NCBI RefSeq assembly: GCF_048323675.1
Contig: NZ_JBLWFK010000002.1
Span: 1,178,001 to 1,242,000 of the forward strand
Direction of reading: 5' to 3'
Source of the DNA: Mangrovimicrobium sp048323675
Lineage (GTDB): Bacteria > Pseudomonadota > Gammaproteobacteria > Pseudomonadales > Halieaceae
Length of the DNA stretch: 64,000 nt
This document shows positions 25,611-35,103 of this stretch, one piece after another; positions within the stretch are counted from its first letter, which is position 1, and each line of letters begins with the position of its first letter. A program made the position numbers and the translations under genes. The notes beneath the pieces are model-generated. The model saw only the letters and a program-made list of their open reading frames with translations. It was not told the origin of the DNA and ran no database searches.

Positions 25611-27587
25611 GTGGACGCCAGCAGTCCCCGGAAAAAAACACCCCGCAAGCGCCCGGCGCAAGCAAAAAGCGGTGGCAGGAAGCGCATTGCCGTCGACCGC
25701 TGGGAATTCCCCAAGCCCATCGTCGCCATTTTCGACGAGCACCGCTATGCGACGCGGCTGCTCCACCTGCTCAAGGCCGAGGCGGCGAACCTCCGGGCTG
25801 GCAAGGATGCCGACTTCGAAAGCATGGAAGCGATCATGCGCTACTTCGTCGAATTTCCCGATCGCTACCATCACCCCAAGGAGGACCTCATCTTCGCCAG
25901 GATGTCCGGCCTCGGCAGCGAGATGCGCAAGACGATTGCCAGGCTCGAGCGCGACCACGCAAAGACCGGGGAGCAAAGTGCGGACCTTTACCACCGGCTC
26001 CAGGCGCAGAACCGGCCGACGCGCGGTTCGCGCGCCACGGCCCTGGCGAACAAACTGGACAGCTACGCCGACGCCCTGTTGGCCCATATGCAGCTGGAAG
26101 AGCAGAGCGTATTCCTGCCCTCGCGCAGCGCCCTCGGCGACATCGACTGGCAGGAGATCAACAAGGCCATTCCGCCGGTAGAAGATCCCCTGTTCGGTGA
26201 CCGTCTCGCACAGGATTACGTGCAGCTGATGGAGCGCTACCTCAACGAATTTACCTCGGTGGCCAGCAGCGGATCCTTTTCGGCGAACGCCATCCACGCC
26301 CCCTTCGTCTGCCTGGAACGGCTCAACTACGCCGCCGCCAAACTCCGCTACCAGTGCCGCGACATGAGTAAATTTTCCGGCGAATTCGCGGCGGAACGCC
26401 TGCACCACCTGGGCGAGATCACCGCTGTGCGCACGCCGCACGATCTGCTGGACTGGATTACCGAGGGCGCGGACGCACACCTGCAGGCCTGGGTCCACGC
26501 GGCCGGCAGCTGGCGCAAGACCCTGCGCTCGATCACCGCCAAAACCCGGGTGGATGACCCCAATGCGGCATTTGGTCCCATCACCCTGCAAACCGAATCG
26601 GAACTGCATGCCTTCCGGGAGCACCCCTACCAGTCCGCCGCCAACCCCCGACTCAGCTGGCAGGCGGCGCTGACCAGCCTCGCCTTCCGGCTGGCCCTGA
26701 AGCCGATGATGCGGCGCATGAGCCACGGCGACACCAGCGCTATTCCCTCGGTCGAGCGCATGCCGGCCCCGGTGACCCTGGAAGGTACTCACAGGGAAGT
26801 GGTGGAAAACAGAAATTTTCACGCTGAATGGATCAAGCCGGACAAGCAGCGAGCGACCCGCCGCACACTGCTGCATATTCCCGGCGGCGCCTTCGTGTTT
26901 CCCGCCAGCAACGGCCACCGGGCCATGCTCGGCAGGCTGGTCCGGCAGACCCGCGCCAATGCCCTGCTGGTCCACTACCGCCTGCTGCCGGAACATCCCT
27001 TTCCCGCGGGCCTGGAGGACGCCATCGCGGCCTACCGCTTCCTGCTGGAGTCCGGCACCGCGCCCGAGGACATCACGGTTTCCGGGGACTCCGCCGGTGG
27101 CTGCCTGGCACTGGCGCTGCTGCTGGCACTGCGGGAGGAAGGCCTGCCAATGCCGGCGGCCTGCGCGCTGATCAGCCCGCTGACCGACCTGAGTTTCTCC
27201 ACCGCCGCCCGGATCACCAACCAGTGGCGCGACCCGATGACCCCGCGGCGGATGATGAAAATGGCGGCCTATCCGCTGTACGTGGATGCCAGCCGGGTTC
27301 GGGAGCCGCTGGTCTCGCCGATCTTCGGCAATTTCGAGGGGCTGCCGCCCACCTTCGCCCTGGTCTCCAGTACCGAAACCCTCCTCGACGACACCCTCAT
27401 CGTGGCCAGGAAGGCGCGCGCCCAGGGCGTGGATTTCGAGGTCGAGGTCTGGGAGGGGCTGCCGCACGCCTGGCCGACCTTCTCCTTCATCCCCGAAGGG
27501 CAGCAGGCGATCACGCACGTGGGTGAGTTCTTCAATCGACACCTGGGCAAGGGCTCCCGCCGCGCCAGGGCGAGCGCACGCCGGTGA
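25611..27587 (+). CDS. Hemerythrin domain - phasin-like region - alpha/beta hydrolase (HSL-type) fusion
   Basis: 658-residue soluble protein in three parts. Residues ~30-165 form a hemerythrin HHE-type domain with spaced ligands in FDEHRYATR, YHHPKEDLIF, LERDHAKTGE and AHMQLEEQSVFLP. Residues ~195-335 are helical and resemble phasins (AKLRYQCRDMSKFSGEFAAE, then VRTPHDLLDWITEGADAHLQ). Residues ~400-650 are a hormone-sensitive-lipase-type hydrolase: oxyanion region HIPGGAFVFP, nucleophile GDSAGG near 493, acid near TETLLDD, His in GLPHAWPTF. The start is GTG at 25611 with GAGG 7 bases upstream. Its TGA overlaps the WS/DGAT start, so a role in storage-lipid turnover at droplets is plausible. The phasin-like call is the weakest part. 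Confidence 0.85.
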   Translation: MDASSPRKKTPRKRPAQAKSGGRKRIAVDRWEFPKPIVAIFDEHRYATRLLHLLKAEAANLRAGKDADFESMEAIMRYFVEFPDRYHHPKEDLIFARMSGLGSEMRKTIARLERDHAKTGEQSADLYHRLQAQNRPTRGSRATALANKLDSYADALLAHMQLEEQSVFLPSRSALGDIDWQEINKAIPPVEDPLFGDRLAQDYVQLMERYLNEFTSVASSGSFSANAIHAPFVCLERLNYAAAKLRYQCRDMSKFSGEFAAERLHHLGEITAVRTPHDLLDWITEGADAHLQAWVHAAGSWRKTLRSITAKTRVDDPNAAFGPITLQTESELHAFREHPYQSAANPRLSWQAALTSLAFRLALKPMMRRMSHGDTSAIPSVERMPAPVTLEGTHREVVENRNFHAEWIKPDKQRATRRTLLHIPGGAFVFPASNGHRAMLGRLVRQTRANALLVHYRLLPEHPFPAGLEDAIAAYRFLLESGTAPEDITVSGDSAGGCLALALLLALREEGLPMPAACALISPLTDLSFSTAARITNQWRDPMTPRRMMKMAAYPLYVDASRVREPLVSPIFGNFEGLPPTFALVSSTETLLDDTLIVARKARAQGVDFEVEVWEGLPHAWPTFSFIPEGQQAITHVGEFFNRHLGKGSRRARASARR

Positions 27588-28987
27588 AAACACTGCGCCA
27601 GCTGACCCCGAGCGAATCCCTGTTTATCGGCGGGGAGACGCCCAGCGTCTACCAGCATACCGCCGCCCTCGTGGAACTGGACGCCCGGGCCGTGCCCGGT
27701 TACAGCTTCGCCACGTTCAAGCGGCACATGCAAACGCACATCCTGCGCATACCCCAGTTCCGCTGGAAACTGCACGAGGTTCCCCTGGGGCTGGACCTGC
27801 CCTACTGGGTGGAGGACCGGGATTTCGATCCGGACTGGCATATCCGCCGCATTGCCCTGCCCTCGCCCGGCGACAAAAAGGCGCTGTCCGAGCTTGCCGC
27901 CTGGCTCTACAGCCGGCACCTGGATCGCAGCCGGCCGCTGTGGGAGATATGGTTTATCGAGGGGCTTGGCGAGGGGCGCTTCGCCTTCCTGCAGAAGGTG
28001 CACCACTGCATGATGGACGGGGAAGGTGCCAACCGCCTGACCGCAGTCATGTGGGACCTCGAACCGGACGCCGGTCCGCGCGAGATCGACCCCGCCATCG
28101 CCAACGCCGCCGCAGGGGACGTTCCAGAAGCCTGGCAGCAGTCCCTGAACACCGCCCTTCACCTGACCCGCTCCTCGTTGCGCATCACCGGGGAGATTTA
28201 TGACACGTTGCGGCACCAGCTCACCACCTACAACCCCTTTACACCGCCGAAACATGCCAGGGCGGGCGCGCCGGAGACCTGCCTCAACGGTGATATCAGC
28301 GGGGACCGGGGCCTCGTCTTTGGATCGCTGCCGCTGGCCGATATCAAGGCCATCAGGCGTCGCTATGGCGTCACCGTCAACGATGTGCTGCTGGCCATCG
28401 TGGGCGGCAGCATGCGGGAGTATCTGCTGGCCCGGGGGGAGCTTCCGCAACAGGCCCTGCGGACATCGGTGGCGATATCCCTGCGCACGGCAGCGGACGA
28501 CAAATTCAGCAACCGGGTCACGACGACGTCAGTGACCCTGGCGACCGACCTCGCGGACCCCCTGGAGCGCCTGCGCGCGATCTCCGGGGAGTCCCAGCGG
28601 GCCAAGGAATCGGCACACCACGGCAGCAAGAGCGTCCTCGAATACCTGCAGCTGTTTCCCCCGCTCGCTGTCAAGGCGATGATGTACCTTGCCCCGGCGG
28701 AGCAGATTGCCAGGCTGATGGGGGTCAACCTGATCGTCTCCAATATCCACGGCAGCCCTCGCCCCATGTATGTGGGTGGAGCGCGCGCCAGGGCGATCTA
28801 TCCCGTTTCCATCATCAGCCCCGGTGGCGGCCTGAATGTCACCTGCATGAGCTATGCGGGACGGGTGTACTTCGGCCTCACCATCGAACCGCGGCTGGTC
28901 GCCGAACCCTGGAAGCTCATGGATGGCATCCGCAAAGCGCTCAGGGAGTACAAGGCCCTGGCGGGTGTGGGCCGGAGGCGCTCCTAG
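27584..28987 (+). CDS. Wax ester synthase/diacylglycerol acyltransferase (WS/DGAT)
   Basis: Makes wax esters or triacylglycerol from acyl-CoA and an alcohol or diacylglycerol. The 467 residues are standard for the bacterial family. The active-site motif HHCMMDG lies near residue 140, within FAFLQKVHHCMMDGEGANRL. The C-terminal landmarks VNDVLLAIVGGSMREYL, NRVTTTSVTL and NLIVSNIHGS are present. The start is GTG at 27584, overlapping the preceding hydrolase stop (GTGA), which implies translational coupling of a lipid-making and a putative ester-cleaving enzyme. No PHA synthase gene is in the window. Confidence 0.94.
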   Translation: MKTLRQLTPSESLFIGGETPSVYQHTAALVELDARAVPGYSFATFKRHMQTHILRIPQFRWKLHEVPLGLDLPYWVEDRDFDPDWHIRRIALPSPGDKKALSELAAWLYSRHLDRSRPLWEIWFIEGLGEGRFAFLQKVHHCMMDGEGANRLTAVMWDLEPDAGPREIDPAIANAAAGDVPEAWQQSLNTALHLTRSSLRITGEIYDTLRHQLTTYNPFTPPKHARAGAPETCLNGDISGDRGLVFGSLPLADIKAIRRRYGVTVNDVLLAIVGGSMREYLLARGELPQQALRTSVAISLRTAADDKFSNRVTTTSVTLATDLADPLERLRAISGESQRAKESAHHGSKSVLEYLQLFPPLAVKAMMYLAPAEQIARLMGVNLIVSNIHGSPRPMYVGGARARAIYPVSIISPGGGLNVTCMSYAGRVYFGLTIEPRLVAEPWKLMDGIRKALREYKALAGVGRRRS

Positions 28988-29116
28988 CCGGCTCCCGTCC
29001 TGCTATTTTTACCCTTTACTGCGGCTCCGCCGATCTGCATCATTGCACTTCTCAGCCCCCCGACTGCTGACGCCGAGTCATTCAAGTACTGATCAAACCC
29101 GCTCCAACGCTTTTTT

Positions 29117-30160
29117 ATGAACAATAGATTGAACATTGCGCTGCTCATCGCCAGCGTACTTTTACTGTCAGCCTGCAGCAACCAGCGCACGGCCTACAGC
29201 GACGAACACTTCGCGAGTGACAGCCCATTCAAGAAGCGCATCCACGGGGAAGTCGGTCCCGCCTGCGAAAGCGCCCGCCGCGTGCTGCTCGGCCAGGGCT
29301 ACCTGATAGAGGGCGCGAACAGCGAAGGCGTCAAGGCGCGCAAGGCGGTCAAGCGGGAAGACAACCCGAACAGCTTTATCGAGATGAACGTGGTCTGCCT
29401 GCCAGAGAGCAGCGGCAGCACGGTGTTTGCCACAGGGCTGCTCACTACCTACGCGCTCAAGAAAAGCAGCAGCTCCGCCAGTGTTGGCGTGAGCGCCATC
29501 GGTACCATCTCCTTGCCCATAGGCCAGAGCGCGGATTCCCTGGTCAAGGTTTCAGAGGACACCATTGAAGACCCCGGCTTCTACCAGCGCTTTTTTGCTG
29601 CCGTCAAACGCACCCTGAACGACATGCAGCCCGACGCACCAGAGCCCGCAGTGGCAACCGACGCCGCCACACCGGAGCCGCCCACAAACGAGGCCGAGGC
29701 TATTATCGCCACGGAGTTTTCCGCCGTGCCGGAAACGACCAGCGAAGAACCCCAGCCCGGGACCGTGCAGCCGGCCGCGGGCGCAGCGATCGTGAGAGTG
29801 GCCCCGGCCCTGCCGCCGGAAACCACACCGGACGCGGAAAACACCGCCAGCCCCGGGGCTGTCGAACCGCTCCCCCCGGAGCAGCCGCAAGCCGTCGATT
29901 CGGATCCGTTGCAGGAAGCGGTGCCAGAGGCGCTGCCGGAAGTCCTGCCCGAACCCCTGCCCGAGCCCTCGTCCGAGCCGCTGCCGGAACCCTCGCCTGA
30001 ACCGTCAACGGAGACAGTATCTGTGCCTGAACCTGCACCTGAATCAGGCGCGGTAACTGGCGAGGGCGATGCCACCCCGCCAGAAACCCCTGCACAGCTG
30101 TCCCCGGATTCTCCGCATCCCTACGGTGATCCCGCCGACTGGCACTACGACGAGGAATAG
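29117..30160 (+). CDS. DUF2242-type lipoprotein with acidic proline-rich C-terminus
   Basis: 347-residue lipoprotein: signal peptide with lipobox LLSAC (Cys at about residue 21), then a DUF2242-like domain (about residues 30-175) with FASDSPFKKRIHGEVGPACE, ARRVLLGQGYLIEGANSEGV and EMNVVCLPE. The last 170 residues are low complexity, dominated by Pro, Glu, Ala and Thr, with a degenerate EPLPE/EPSPE repeat at about residues 275-295. Such tails usually extend through or along the cell wall. The ATG has no visible Shine-Dalgarno site. Function of DUF2242 is not established. Confidence 0.82.
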   Translation: MNNRLNIALLIASVLLLSACSNQRTAYSDEHFASDSPFKKRIHGEVGPACESARRVLLGQGYLIEGANSEGVKARKAVKREDNPNSFIEMNVVCLPESSGSTVFATGLLTTYALKKSSSSASVGVSAIGTISLPIGQSADSLVKVSEDTIEDPGFYQRFFAAVKRTLNDMQPDAPEPAVATDAATPEPPTNEAEAIIATEFSAVPETTSEEPQPGTVQPAAGAAIVRVAPALPPETTPDAENTASPGAVEPLPPEQPQAVDSDPLQEAVPEALPEVLPEPLPEPSSEPLPEPSPEPSTETVSVPEPAPESGAVTGEGDATPPETPAQLSPDSPHPYGDPADWHYDEE

Positions 30161-30259
30161 CGCCAGTTCCCGCGCCCTGTGCGGATCGAAAACGATATCG
30201 CGGCGCGGTTCCCGGGGAACAGAGCCACGGGTTAAATGGCACTTTTCGGCAAATCCAGG

Positions 30260-30288
30260 CTTCGCTGGAGCCCCATTCGGACTACAAT
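30260..30288 (+). promoter_or_regulatory. Candidate sigma-70 promoter of the lytic transglycosylase gene
   Basis: TACAAT at 30283-30288 differs from the -10 consensus at one base. The -35 is poor (CTTCGC/TTCGCT at 30260-30266, spacing 16-17). A start site near 30295 would leave a leader of about 24 nt before the GTG at 30319. Confidence 0.35.
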
Positions 30289-30318
30289 CCGGTAAAAACG
30301 GTGGGGGAATAAGATCGC

Positions 30319-31008
30319 GTGAGGGGTTTGCTCGGAACGATGCTGGTTGCGCTGGCCGTGCTGGCGCATTCCGCCACTGCGGAGCGTGGACCAGTGGTGC
30401 TCGGCGCCGACCATCCGGCGGCAGTGCCCGCCGCCGGAACAGGACCCAGGCTCAAGGTGTACAAGTACACCGACCGCACGGGCGCCACCTCATTCTCGGA
30501 TCGCGCACCCAGCGGGCAGAAATACCAGGTCGTCACGGTCATGCTCGGCTGCTACGCCTGCAATCCCCGATCAACCGTGGACTGGAATACCACGCCCCTT
30601 CACCTGAGCGCCTTCAAGGATATCATCGACACCACCGCGAACGAGTTCGGGATCGACCCCGCGCTGGTGCGCGCGGTAATCCATGCCGAGTCGGCGTTTC
30701 AATCCAACGCGAAATCCAGGGCGGGCGCGCTCGGCCTGATGCAGTTGATGCCTGACACGGCCAGCGACATGGGTGTTGCCGACCCCTATTCCCCGCAGGA
30801 AAACATCCAGGGCGGCGTGCGTTACCTCGCCTGGTTACTGGAAAAAAACCACGGCGATACCACGCTCGCAACCGCTGCCTATAACGCGGGACCCGGCGCA
30901 GTGGAACGCTTCAAGGGCATACCGCCCTACGAGGAAACCGAAGTCTACGTCAAGCGGGTGAAAATCCTGCACGCGCGCTACCGTGACGCGCTCTCCAAAA
31001 CGTCCTAG
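30319..31008 (+). CDS. Lytic transglycosylase, SLT domain with DUF4124
   Basis: Cleaves the glycan strand of peptidoglycan. 229 residues: a signal peptide (LLGTMLVALAVLAHSATA), a short DUF4124-type segment (LKVYKYTDRTGATSFSDRAP), and a C-terminal SLT domain with the catalytic Glu in IHAESAFQSNAKSRAGALG, then LMQLMPDTASDMGV, NIQGGVRYLAWLL and AAYNAGPGAVERFKGIPPYEET. The start is GTG at 30319 with GGGGGA about 11 bases upstream; an ATG seven codons inside would still leave most of a signal peptide. It appears monocistronic. Confidence 0.92.
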   Translation: MRGLLGTMLVALAVLAHSATAERGPVVLGADHPAAVPAAGTGPRLKVYKYTDRTGATSFSDRAPSGQKYQVVTVMLGCYACNPRSTVDWNTTPLHLSAFKDIIDTTANEFGIDPALVRAVIHAESAFQSNAKSRAGALGLMQLMPDTASDMGVADPYSPQENIQGGVRYLAWLLEKNHGDTTLATAAYNAGPGAVERFKGIPPYEETEVYVKRVKILHARYRDALSKTS

Positions 31009-31084
31009 GCATCACCCGCGAATATTCCGTGTACAGCCCCCCCCGGACAAACTGGTCCACTGCAGCGGTGTCGCCGCAGGTTGG

Positions 31085-32302
31085 CTACCCGCGCCGATTT
31101 TCCCACTCGAGCGGCAGGCGATCGACCCCGAATACACCGCCGGCGTGATAGCTCACCGTCTCGCCCTCCGGGATGCGGATATTGTCGAAGCGCGACAGGA
31201 AGGTCTCGATCACGATGGCGATTTCCCGCCTCGCGAGGTGCATCCCCAGGCAGATGTGCGGCCCTGTCGCAAACGACAGGTGGCGCGCCGACCGGTCGAT
31301 GTCGATTTTGTCGGGGTCCGCGTAAACACGGGGGTCGCGGGCGGCGGCAGGGATGCAGGGTATAACCAGTTCGCCGGCTTTCATTGCGATGCCGTGGAAT
31401 TCGCAATCCTCCCTGACCCGCCGGGTAGGGCTGGGCACACCGAACGCCCGGATGAATTCCTCGACGGCCCCGGGGATGCTCGCGGGGTCGTTGCGCAGGC
31501 GCGCCTGCAAGCCGGGGTCACTGGCGATATGCTTCAAGGTCCAGCCGAGAACGCTGTAAATGGTATCCAGACCGGCGATGTAAAGCAGGTAGCACATGCC
31601 CAGGATCTCCTCGTCGGTGAGTCCCCGGCTGTCGTCGTAACGGGCAGTCACCATCGCTTCGAGTAGCTCGGTCGTGGGGTTCTTTTTCTGTTGCTGGATG
31701 AACTCCCCGAGATAGCCGATGGTCGATTGCATTGCCGCTATGCGTTTGCCGGGGTCTTCGGCGCGTATCAGGTCGTGCTCCCAGGCGAGGAATTCGTCCA
31801 GGCGGTCTTTCGGCAGACCCATGAGGTCGAGAAAGATATGGGCGGGCAGGATCTCGCCGAATTCACTGATGAACTCGCAGGAACCCCGGTCTTCGAATTT
31901 GGCAATCAGGTCGTCGCAGGCAGCCCGGATCGCGTCCTCGCGTTCCCTGACTTTCAGCGGGGTAAAGAAGGGATTGAGAATCCGCCGGTAGAGATGGTGT
32001 TGGGGCGGATCGAATTCCAGCGGCGTCAGCTTCAGCGTCATGCCGAGTAATTCGAGGGCCCGGTAATCGCTGGAAAACTTCTCCCAGTCGCTGAATACCT
32101 CGCGAACATACTCGTTACTGGTGACCAGCCAGCCGGGCTGGCCAAAGTGCGCGTTGGTGATCCACACGACCCCCTCGCCCCCGTGCAGCCTGCTGATCGC
32201 CTTGAACGGGTCGTCGCCTTCCATGCTGTAACGGATGAAATCGTCATCGAGAAACAGCGCTTCGGGTACGTGCGAAGGCCTGGATGCGGTGTCGGTGGTC
32301 AT
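31085..32302 (-). CDS. Cytochrome P450
   Basis: 405-residue soluble bacterial P450 that hydroxylates a probably hydrophobic substrate using an external ferredoxin. The I helix reads LLYIAGLDTIYSVLGW; the K-helix ExxR is EEFIRAF; the haem loop is FATGPHICLGMHLARRE with the Cys ligand. PPQHHLYRRILNPFFTP is the C-helix region. The start at 32302 follows AGGAGG by about 7 bases, so the 13 extra codons upstream are excluded. It lies 35 bp downstream of the TonB receptor on the same strand, suggesting uptake and oxidation of one compound. No ferredoxin gene is nearby. Confidence 0.94.
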   Translation of the reverse strand: MTTDTASRPSHVPEALFLDDDFIRYSMEGDDPFKAISRLHGGEGVVWITNAHFGQPGWLVTSNEYVREVFSDWEKFSSDYRALELLGMTLKLTPLEFDPPQHHLYRRILNPFFTPLKVREREDAIRAACDDLIAKFEDRGSCEFISEFGEILPAHIFLDLMGLPKDRLDEFLAWEHDLIRAEDPGKRIAAMQSTIGYLGEFIQQQKKNPTTELLEAMVTARYDDSRGLTDEEILGMCYLLYIAGLDTIYSVLGWTLKHIASDPGLQARLRNDPASIPGAVEEFIRAFGVPSPTRRVREDCEFHGIAMKAGELVIPCIPAAARDPRVYADPDKIDIDRSARHLSFATGPHICLGMHLARREIAIVIETFLSRFDNIRIPEGETVSYHAGGVFGVDRLPLEWENRRG

Positions 32303-32337
32303 GGCACTCCTCCTTTTTCGGGATGGGTTTACGGGGT

Positions 32338-34812
32338 TCAAAAATTCAGCGGACGCACCGTAAGACGCAGCCAGATAGCCCTGCCCGGCGCGACGTTGCA
32401 GTTGAGTTCATTGACGCCGCTGGCGCCCAGGAAGTCCTGGCCGGTGACCACATTGCCGAGAATGCCGCCGTTGGCATAGTCGGTACCGACACAGTTGCCC
32501 GAGACCAACTCGTCGGTGAGGTTGTCAGCGATCAGCGCGACATCCCAGCGGCCTTGCTTGTCCCGCAGCGCCAGGCTTGCGCTGATCTTGGTATAACTGT
32601 CCTGGTACATGTCGGCACGCGCCAGCGGGTTGGTCAGGAACTTCGATGACCAGCTGACATTGGAGCCGAACATGTATTCCATCGATGCGGTGAGATCGCT
32701 GGTATATTCGAAGCCGGCATTGGCCGACCATTCGGGTGCACGCAGTAATTCCGTGCCGCTGAGATCCTGGGCGGTGTAGCCACCCAGTCCGCCGTTGACC
32801 TTGTCGTCATAGAGCTGGTCGCAGCCGGCGGCGATTGTCTGGCCACCCCAGCAGGCCGCATCTCTGAAATCGGAGTACTCCGCCTTGTTCCAGCTGAGGG
32901 CGCCATAGAGCGTCATCGCGGGCAGGAAAGCGGGAATATAGGCGGCATCGACATCGACGCCGTACACGTCCGCGCTTGCCGCGTTGACCGTATGGGTGAT
33001 GAGCGTGCCCGTATTGGGATCGAAGTCCGAGCGCTCGACCTGCAGGTCCTTGAACTCGTAGTAATAGCCCGCAGCATTGAAGGAGAACCGGCCGTCGCTG
33101 AAGCGCGCCTTGATGCCGCCCTCGCCACCGGCCACCTCTTCATCATCAAAAGACGTCGAGGTGCCGTCGGCGGGTATGCCGGCAACATCGTAGGATCCGG
33201 ATTTATAGGCCTGCTTCAGGGCACCGAACAGCGTGATGTCGTCGCTGGGCGTGTAGGTCAGGGTCAATTCTGGCGCCCAGTTGTCGGAGCCTATCTTGGG
33301 CTCCAGCAAATCCACCCGGCGCGGACTGCCGCCATTGACGACATCGCTCAGGTTGTTCACTTGGTGCGTCCGCTCCTCGTCGGTCCAGCGCACACCCACA
33401 CCCAATTCGAGCTCAGGCAGGATATTCCAGAGCAGTTGGCCGAAAAACGACAGCGCCTCTGTGTTCACCCGGTGTTGTGCTGTCCCCAGGCTCTGCAGGG
33501 GCAGGCGCTGCGCCTGCGCTATGATCTGGTTGAACGGCAGGTCGACGAAAAAGTCGGTGGTGCCATCCTGGTAGAACGCGCCCAGCAGGTAGTTCAGGTT
33601 TCCATCGTAATCAGAGGTCAGGCGCAGTTCCTGGGTGAAATCGTCGCGCTCCAGGTGGCTGAACGCCGAGAAAGCCGGACCAAACTGGGTGGTCGTCGTA
33701 CCGTTGATCATGGCCTCGATATCGATATCGTAATAGCCCGTGACCGAGGTTATGACCAGTGCATCGCTGATCGAGTAGTTGAGTTCCAGCGTCGAGAACT
33801 GCTGGTCGGCCTCGGTGTAGGGTTGCCCGCCGTTTTTCACATTGGGATAAACTTCGGGTTTGAGTGAGGCCACGTTGACCTTGTCGTCGATCTTGCAGTC
33901 TTCCGATCCGCCGATGAAGTCGAGAAAGAGTCCGCCTGTTCCCTCCGGGCAGGATGCCATTTGCCCGACCCCTCCCGACCCCGGCGACTCGTCGCTGGCG
34001 TAGTTCAGTTTCAGTCGCGCGCTCAGTATGTCTGTGGGTTCCCAGACCACCGTGCCCCTCACCAGCCAGTACTCATGGCTGTCATAGTCCCTGCTGTCCG
34101 GCGCCCTCGCCCCGAGGCTGCCGTCGCCGAGGCTGGCTGCCAGGGGGTCGAATCCGGGCACTGCGGTGTTTTCGAAATAGCCGTCGCCATCGGCGTAGCG
34201 CGCGGCGAGCCTTACACCCAGCGTGTCGGTGAGCGGACCCGAGAGAATCATTTCCGTGAGCACTTCCTCGGATTCGTATTCATAGCCCCCGAGCAGGGAG
34301 ATCTCCGCTTCGCTTCCCGGGTCCGCGGTGGTCACCGCGATCACGCCCGCGGGGCTCGCCTTGCCGAAGAACAGGGCCTGGGGACCCTTGAGCACTTCGA
34401 GTTGCGCGATGTCGAACATCGCCATGCGGTAGGCGAAACCCTGGGTCATCTGCATCCCGTCCACGTTCAGGGCCACGGACTGGTCCACAGCGGGATTCAG
34501 CGTCGAGGTGCCGATACCGCGCAAGGTCACTTGGGTGCCACTGGCGAGGACCTGGTTCCCGACGTTGAGACCGGGTACCTGCTCGGATACGGAATTGAGA
34601 TCTTCCAGTGCATAGTTGCGGATTTGCTCGCCTGAAAGTGTGGTGGCTACCACCGGCACCTTCATGATCGATTCCTCCCGCTTGCGGGCAGTGACGATGA
34701 CCTCTTCCAGTTGCGCCTGGGCGAGCGAGGGGAGCGGCTGGGTCATTGCTGCTGCGGCCACAGCGGCCGGCAGGTAGCGCAGTGCGTGGTATCCGGACAT
34801 ATTATTCACCAT
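32338..34812 (-). CDS. TonB-dependent receptor
   Basis: Outer-membrane active transporter, 824 aa. A signal peptide ends near SLAQA and is followed at once by the TonB-box/plug start LEEVIVTARKREESIMKVPV. The plug domain contains VPGLNVGNQVLASGTQVTLRGIGT and ALFFGKASPAGVIAVTT. Barrel strands continue to the C-terminal RAIWLRLTVRPLNF. The plug and start are typical of receptors in sphingomonads and marine gammaproteobacteria that import terpenoid-, steroid- or aromatic-type molecules, though substrate cannot be read directly. A second ATG at 34800 has GGTG just upstream and may be the true start. A P450 follows in the same unit and a TetR gene is divergent. Confidence 0.93.
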   Translation of the reverse strand: MVNNMSGYHALRYLPAAVAAAAMTQPLPSLAQAQLEEVIVTARKREESIMKVPVVATTLSGEQIRNYALEDLNSVSEQVPGLNVGNQVLASGTQVTLRGIGTSTLNPAVDQSVALNVDGMQMTQGFAYRMAMFDIAQLEVLKGPQALFFGKASPAGVIAVTTADPGSEAEISLLGGYEYESEEVLTEMILSGPLTDTLGVRLAARYADGDGYFENTAVPGFDPLAASLGDGSLGARAPDSRDYDSHEYWLVRGTVVWEPTDILSARLKLNYASDESPGSGGVGQMASCPEGTGGLFLDFIGGSEDCKIDDKVNVASLKPEVYPNVKNGGQPYTEADQQFSTLELNYSISDALVITSVTGYYDIDIEAMINGTTTTQFGPAFSAFSHLERDDFTQELRLTSDYDGNLNYLLGAFYQDGTTDFFVDLPFNQIIAQAQRLPLQSLGTAQHRVNTEALSFFGQLLWNILPELELGVGVRWTDEERTHQVNNLSDVVNGGSPRRVDLLEPKIGSDNWAPELTLTYTPSDDITLFGALKQAYKSGSYDVAGIPADGTSTSFDDEEVAGGEGGIKARFSDGRFSFNAAGYYYEFKDLQVERSDFDPNTGTLITHTVNAASADVYGVDVDAAYIPAFLPAMTLYGALSWNKAEYSDFRDAACWGGQTIAAGCDQLYDDKVNGGLGGYTAQDLSGTELLRAPEWSANAGFEYTSDLTASMEYMFGSNVSWSSKFLTNPLARADMYQDSYTKISASLALRDKQGRWDVALIADNLTDELVSGNCVGTDYANGGILGNVVTGQDFLGASGVNELNCNVAPGRAIWLRLTVRPLNF

Positions 34813-34970
34813 TTATAGTAATTCTCGGTGCTGCGACATGCAGGTTGCCGCATTTCGGGGCATGTTCCAGTGCTTGAGTTCACGCGCCAGTCTGTGGTGC
34901 TTCAGGCCACGAGAGCAGCTGAATCGGTCTCTGGAGTCGGCCTCCGACATAAGGTAAACTACACCGTACC

Positions 34971-34980
34971 GTTTATAAAC
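34971..34980. promoter_or_regulatory. Perfect 10-bp palindrome, candidate TetR operator
   Basis: GTTTATAAAC at 34971-34980 is a perfect palindrome in the divergent region between the TonB-receptor/P450 unit and the tetR gene. A related GTAAAC stands at 34954-34959. Its position is right for a repressor controlling both directions; its size is small for a TetR site, so this may be only part of one. Confidence 0.3.
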
Positions 34981-35103
34981 GTCAAGCCAGGATTCCTGGC
35001 GCGGCTGCCTGGGCCGGGGTATTTGCGCTCTGCAGCGGCGAAAACCATAATGGCGGACCCGGGAAACCGCCAGCCATCCGGGCACAGGGAGACGCCAAGC
35101 AGT

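Noticed and set aside
25431..27593. 720-codon minus-strand ORF over the hemerythrin-esterase fusion
   Set aside because: Antisense shadow; no domain, start signal or family pattern.
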